Below, one piece after another: positions 59,156 through 64,000 of a stretch of DNA of 64,000 nucleotides. A program made the translations under genes and the position numbers. The notes beneath the pieces are model-generated. The model searched no databases, was not told the DNA's origin, and saw nothing but the letters and a program-made list of their open reading frames with translations. The number at the start of each line of letters is the position of its first letter. Positions within the stretch are counted from its first letter, which is position 1. Source of the stretch: Corella eumyota (Eukaryota > Chordata > Ascidiacea > Phlebobranchia > Corellidae); the NCBI GenBank assembly GCA_963082875.1, contig OY720102.1:3348001-3412000 (forward strand), written 5' to 3'.

Positions 59156-60660
59156 ACATGTTTATATTTTTTTTCGAAATAGGATATTTAGACCAGTCTA
59201 TTGGTTTGGTTTGAATTTGATTTAAAATTTTTAATTTTTTTTTAAGTATTTCGAGTTGCGCACTTACATTGAAGTTTTTGCAGCAAAGTCATAACTTTAT
59301 TAATATTAAATATTTTTTCATAATTTTTTTGAAATAGGATATTTAGACCACTGCGGTTCTATTGGTTTGGTTTAAATTCGATTTAAATTTTTTATTTTTT
59401 TTGAAATTTTTATTGGCCCACTTTATATAGTACCAATATATGGAGGGGGGGGCAATAATTTTTTGCCCTAACTTTTTTATTTTTGGATTTTTTCGCAAAT
59501 TTCTTTATCTCTTATGTTAGTTAGGGCAATGCGCATCAAATAAGATGTTTAATTTTCCGGATTTGAAATTTTACGAAAATTTAGTAAATATGTCATAACT
59601 TTATTAATACTAAATATTTTCTCATAATTTTTTTGAAATAGGATATTTAGACCAGTGCGGTTCTATTGGTTTAAATTCGATTTAAATTTTTAAATTTTTT
59701 TAAAATTTTTATTGGCCCACTATATATAGTACCAATATATGGGGGGGCAATAATTTTTTGCCCTAACTTTTTATTTTTGGATTTTTTCGCAAATTTCTTC
59801 GTCTCTTATGTTAGTTAGGGCGATGCGCATCAAATAAGATGTTTAATTTCGGTATTTGAAATTTTGCGAAAATTTAGTAAATATGTCATAAATTTATCAA
59901 TATTAAATATTTTTTCATGATTTTTTTGAAATAGGATATTTAGACCAGTGCGGTTGGTTCTATTGGTTTGGTTTAAATTCGATTTAAATTTTTCAATTTT
60001 TTTGACATTTTTATTGGCCCACTTTATATAGTACCAATATATGGGGGGGGGGCAATAATTTTTTGCCCTAACTTTTTTATTTTTGGATTTTTTCGCAAAT
60101 TTCTTTATCTCTTATGTTAATCAGGGCAATGCGCATCAAATAAGATGTTTAATTTCGGGATTTGAAATTTTGCAAAAATTTAGTAAATATGTCATAACTT
60201 TATTATTATTAAATATTTTTTCATAATTTTTTTTGAAATAGGATATTTAGACCAGTGCGGTTCTATTGGTTTGGTTTAAATTCGATTTAAATTTTTAGAT
60301 TTTTTTGAAATTTTTATTGGCCCACTTTATATAGTACCAATTTATGGGGGGGGTGGGAGGGGGGCAATCATTTTTTGCCCTAACTTTTTTATTTTTGGAT
60401 TTTTTCGCAAATTTCTTTATCTCTTATGTTAATCAGGGCAATGCGCATTAAATAATATGTTTAATTTCGGGATTTGAAATTTTGCAAAAATTTAGTAAAT
60501 ATGTCATAACTTTATTAATATTAAATATTTTTTCGAAATGGGATATTTAGACCAGTGCAGTTCTATTGGTTTGGTTTAAATTCGATTTAAAATTTTTAAT
60601 TTTTTTTCTAAGTATTTCTTTTTTTTTTCGAGTTGCGCACTTACATTGATGTTTTCGCAG
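59156..60660 (+). repeat. ~300-bp satellite, first sub-array
   Basis: About four to five direct units with period 295-312 bases, judged from GCCCTAACTTTTT near 59465, 59759, 60066 and 60378. Each unit has AGGATATTTAGACCAGTGCGG, TTTGGTTTAAATTCGATTTA, TTTTTATTGGCCCACTTTAT, a G run of 7-10 after ATATATG, and TTATGTTAGTTAGGGCAATGC. The segment TTCGAGTTGCGCACTTACAT occurs near both ends (59250 and 60630), framing the sub-array. No coding potential. Confidence 0.85.
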
Positions 60661-60671
60661 CATAATTTCAA

Positions 60672-60745
60672 GTTCTCTCGTGGCCGAGTGGTTATGTTGA
60701 GGTAGTTATAGACTTATAGTTGTCAGGTTCGAATTTAGGCAGAAG
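60672..60745 (+). other. tRNA-Ser/Leu-like sequence (pseudogene or SINE head)
   Basis: CGTGGCCGAGTGGTTA is an intact-looking A-box/D-arm as in class II tRNAs (A box 60681-60691), and CAGGTTCGAATTTAG has a B box at 60726-60734. The anticodon stem and the acceptor stem do not pair well, so a working tRNA is unlikely. It lies in non-satellite DNA between the two sub-arrays. Confidence 0.5.
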
Positions 60746-61080
60746 TAAAATTAATTAGTTAGACAGTTAAATCAGAAATACAATAGATATAACAAAATAA
60801 ATCAGAAATACAAAAAAAAAACTTTTATGAAAATCGATTTTGAAAAATCGAGATTTTTATGAAAATTTTGAAAAATCGGCCAGAAATCGCTAAAAATCGG
60901 CAAGTTTGGGGCCATTTTTACGATTTTTTTGCACAAATTGTTGAATTTCTTAAAAACTACATAAGATAGAGCGACGTGACTACTTTTATTCGATTCAGCG
61001 CTTCCTATTTCACATTCTGAAAAAGTTTGGGCCAATTGGGGTAAATAAATTTTGGAAATTTGGGCCGAAAATTTTTGACG
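60746..61080. other. Non-satellite insert between the sub-arrays
   Basis: AT-rich DNA unlike the ~300-bp unit. A 110-codon minus frame (60802-61134) crosses it into satellite sequence. Its predicted product has no recognisable domain and partly translates repeat DNA, so I do not call it a gene. Short tandem AAATCG-type words occur at 60830-60900. Confidence 0.45.
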
Positions 61081-61270
61081 TGTACTGTCTACCAAAAAAA
61101 TTAAAAATTTTAAATTGAGTTTAAACCAAACCAATAGAATCGCACTGGTCCAAATATTCTATTTCGACAAAATTATAATAAAATATTTAATATTAATAAA
61201 GTTATAAGATATTTACTAAATTTTCGCAAAATTTCAAATCTTTAAATTAAACATTTTATTTTATGCGCAT
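61081..61270 (-). repeat. Inverted satellite unit
   Basis: The reverse complement reads as a partial unit with TAGAATATTTGGACCAGTGCG and GGTTTGGTTTAAACTC. It meets a direct unit near 61270 (GCGCATTGCC then AAATTTAGTAAATATG), forming a second inverted junction. Confidence 0.7.
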
Positions 61271-64000
61271 TGCCTTTTTGAAAATTTAGTAAATATGTGA
61301 TAACTTTATCAATATTAAATAATTTTTCATAATTTTTTTGAAATAGGATACTTAGACCAGTGCGGTTCTATTGGTTTGGTTTAAATTCGATTTAAATTTT
61401 TTAATTTTTTTTGAAATTTTTATTGGCCCACTTTTTTAGTACCAATTTATGGGGGGGGGCAATGATTTTTTGCCCTAACTTTTTTATTTGTGGATTTTTT
61501 CGCAAATTTCTTTATCTCTTATGTTAGTTAGGGCAATGCGCATCAAATAAGATGTTTAATTTCGGTATTTGAAATTTTGCGAAAATTTAGTAAATATGTC
61601 ATAACTTTATTAATATTAAATATTTTTTCATAATTTTTTTGAAATAAGATATTTAGACCAGTGCGTTTCTATTTGTTTGGTTTAAATTCGATTTAAATTT
61701 TTCAATTTTTTTGAAATTTTTATTGGCCCACTTGATATAGTACCAATTTATGGGGGGGGGGGGCAATAATTTTTTGTCCTAACTTTTTTATTTTTGGATT
61801 TTTTCGCAAATTTCTTTATCTCTTATGTTAGTTAGGGCAATGCGCATTAAATAAGATGTTTAATTTCGGGATTTGAAATTTTGCGAAAATTTAGTAAATA
61901 TGTCATAACTTTATTAATATTAAATATTTTTTCATAATTTTTTTGAAATAAGATATTTAGACCAGTGCGTTTCTATTTGTTTGGTTTAAATTCGATTTAA
62001 ATTTTTCAATTTTTTTGAAATTTTTATTGGCCCACTTGATATAGTACCAATTTATGGGGGGGAGCAATAATTTTTTGCCCTAACTTTTTTATTTTTGGAT
62101 TTTTTCGCAAATTTCTTTATCTCTTATGTTAGTTAGGGCAATGCGCATCAAATAAGATGTTTAATTTCGGGATTTGAAATTTTGCAAAAATTTAGTAAAT
62201 ATGTCATAACTTTATTAATATTAAATATTTTTTCATAATTTTTTTGAAATAAGATATTTAGACCAGTGCGGTTCTATTGGTTTGGTTTAAATTTGATTTA
62301 AATTTTTTAATTTTTTTTGAAATTTTTATTGGCCCATTTTATATAGTACCAATATATGGGGGGGGGCAATAATTTTTTTCCCTAACTTTTTTATTTTTGG
62401 ATTTTTTCGCAAATTTCTTTATCTCTTATGTTAGTTAGGGCAATGCGCATCAAATAATATGTTTAATTTTGGGATTTGAAATTTTGCGAAAATTTAGTAA
62501 ATATGTCATAACATTATTAATATTAAATATTTTTTCATAATTTTTTTGAAATAGGATATTTAGACCAGTGCGGTTCTATTGGTTTGGTTTAAATTCGATT
62601 TAAATTTTGAAATATTTTTGAAATTTTTATTGGCCCACTTTATTTAGTACCAATTTATGGGGGGGGGGCAATAATTTTTTGCCCTAACTTTTTTATTTTT
62701 GGATTTTTTCGCAAATTTCTTTATCTCTTATGTTAGTTAGGGCAATGCGCATTAAATAAGATGTTTAATTTCGGGATTTGAAATTTTGCAAAAATTTAGT
62801 AAATATGTCATAACTTTATTAATATTAAATATTTTTTCATAATTTTTTTGAAATAAGATATTTAGACCAGTGCGTTTCTATTTGTTTGGTTTAAATTCGA
62901 TTTAAATTTTTCAATTTTTTTGAAATTTTTATTGGCCCACTTGATATAGTACCAATTTATGGGGGGGGGGGGGCAATAATTTTTTGTCCTAACTTTTTTA
63001 TTTTTGGATTTTTTCGCAAATTTCTTTATCTCTTATGTTAGTTAGGGCAATGCGCATTAAATAAGATGTTTAATTTCGGGATTTGAAATTTTGCGAAAAT
63101 TTAGTAAATATGTCATAACTTTATTAATATTAAATATTTTTTCATAATTTTTTTGAAATAAGATATTTAGACCAGTGCGTTTCTATTGGTTTGGTTTAAA
63201 TTTTTTAATTTTTTTTGAAATTTTTATTGGCCCATTTTATATAGTACCAATATATGGGGGGGGGGGCAATAATTTTTTGCCCTAACTTTTTTATTTTTGA
63301 ATTTTTTCGCAAATTTCTTTATCTCTTATGTTAGTTAGGGCAAGGCGCATTAAATAAGATGTTTAATTTCGGGATTTGAAACTTTGCGAAAATTTAGTAA
63401 ATATGTCATAACTTTATTAATATTAAATATTTTTTCATAATTTTTTTGAAATAGGATATTTAGACCAGTGCGGTTCTATTGGTTTGGTTTAAATTCGATT
63501 TAAATATTTTTGAAATTTTTATTGGCTCACTTTATTTAGTACCAATTTATGGGGGGGGGGGGGCAATAATTTTTTGCCCTAACTTTTTTATTTTTGGATT
63601 TTTTCGCAAATTTCTTTATCTCTTATGTTAGTTAGGGCAATGCGCATTAAATAAGTTGTTTAATTTCGGGATTTGAAATTTTACGAAAATTTAGTAAATA
63701 TGTGATAACTTTATTAATATTAAATATTTTTTCATAATTTTTTTGAAATAAGATATTTAGACAAGTGCGTTTCTATTTGTTTGGTTTAAATTCGATTTAA
63801 ATTTTTCAATTTTTTTGAAATTTTTATTGGCCCACTTGATATAGTACCAATTTATGTGGGGGGGGGCAATAATTTTTTGCCCTAACTTTTTTATTTTTGG
63901 ATTTTTTCGCAAATTTCTTTATCTCTTATGTTAGTTAGGGCAATGCGCATCAAATAAGATGTTTAATTTCGGGATTTGAAATTTTGCGAAAATTTAGTAA
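61271..64000 (+). repeat. ~300-bp satellite, second sub-array with ~900-bp higher-order period
   Basis: About nine direct units with period 290-305 bases, running off the right edge. Units fall into types. B has GCGTTTCTATTTG, CACTTGATATAG and CAATTTATG. A has CCATTTTATATAG and CAATATATG. A' has CACTTTATTTAG and CAATTTATG, with a shortened AATATTTTTGAAA stretch. From about 61940 the order is B, A, A', B, A, A', B, so B recurs at about 61940, 62850 and 63745. Each unit has a G run of 6-13 that varies in length. No coding potential. Confidence 0.85.

Noticed and set aside
60802-61134. 110-codon minus frame
   Set aside because: It runs from the non-satellite insert into an inverted satellite unit, has no recognisable domain and lacks splice or codon support.
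59156-64000. CRISPR-like array
   Set aside because: The units are ~300 bases, contiguous and without unique spacers, in animal DNA; it is a satellite.

Overview
The window is animal nuclear DNA: AT-rich, with many short exons, GT-AG introns of mostly 50-1500 bases, and proteins that align to chordate families. The gene complement, compact introns, and the mix of tRNA-derived SINEs, a short Ty3/Gypsy element and a CACTA-like DNA transposon suggest an ascidian tunicate, probably of the Ciona type. The species is an inference; I could not run a search. Exon joins below were traced by hand from splice sites and reading phase, and each full gene model closes in frame.

Layout. 157-4174 (minus): N-terminal part of a TTLL5-like tubulin glutamylase that runs off the left edge. 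5353-23126 (plus): a complete 24-exon TOGARAM1 (crescerin) gene with four TOG arrays. The two are head to head, about 1.2 kb apart, with RFX/X-box-like sites between them. Both act on ciliary or other modified microtubules. Intron 19 of TOGARAM1 holds a broken Ty3/Gypsy fossil, which itself contains a GGACA-rich minisatellite. 26501-29389 (plus): a five-exon claudin. 31106-38319 (minus): a 25-exon single-pass membrane protein with about ten FN3 domains and one LCCL domain in the middle. 39483-51960 (minus): three tandem arrestin-domain (ARRDC-type) genes with nearly the same exon plan. Only the last in transcription order keeps a PPxY tail, and its intron 2 holds a 5.8-kb CACTG-ended DNA transposon carrying a C2H2/transposase gene and an intact SAM-domain-like gene. 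53481-57793 (minus): a ten-exon SLC7-family cationic amino acid transporter. From about 58.25 kb to the right edge there is no gene: it is tandem repeat DNA, mainly a ~300-bp unit with a ~900-bp three-unit higher-order period, two inverted junctions and a tRNA-like insert.

The strongest leads are the head-to-head ciliary gene pair with candidate RFX sites, the FN3-LCCL-FN3 membrane protein, the CACTG-ended transposon whose SAM gene is open while its transposase is interrupted, the tandem ARRDC genes that differ in NEDD4-type docking tails, and the higher-order satellite at the right end.
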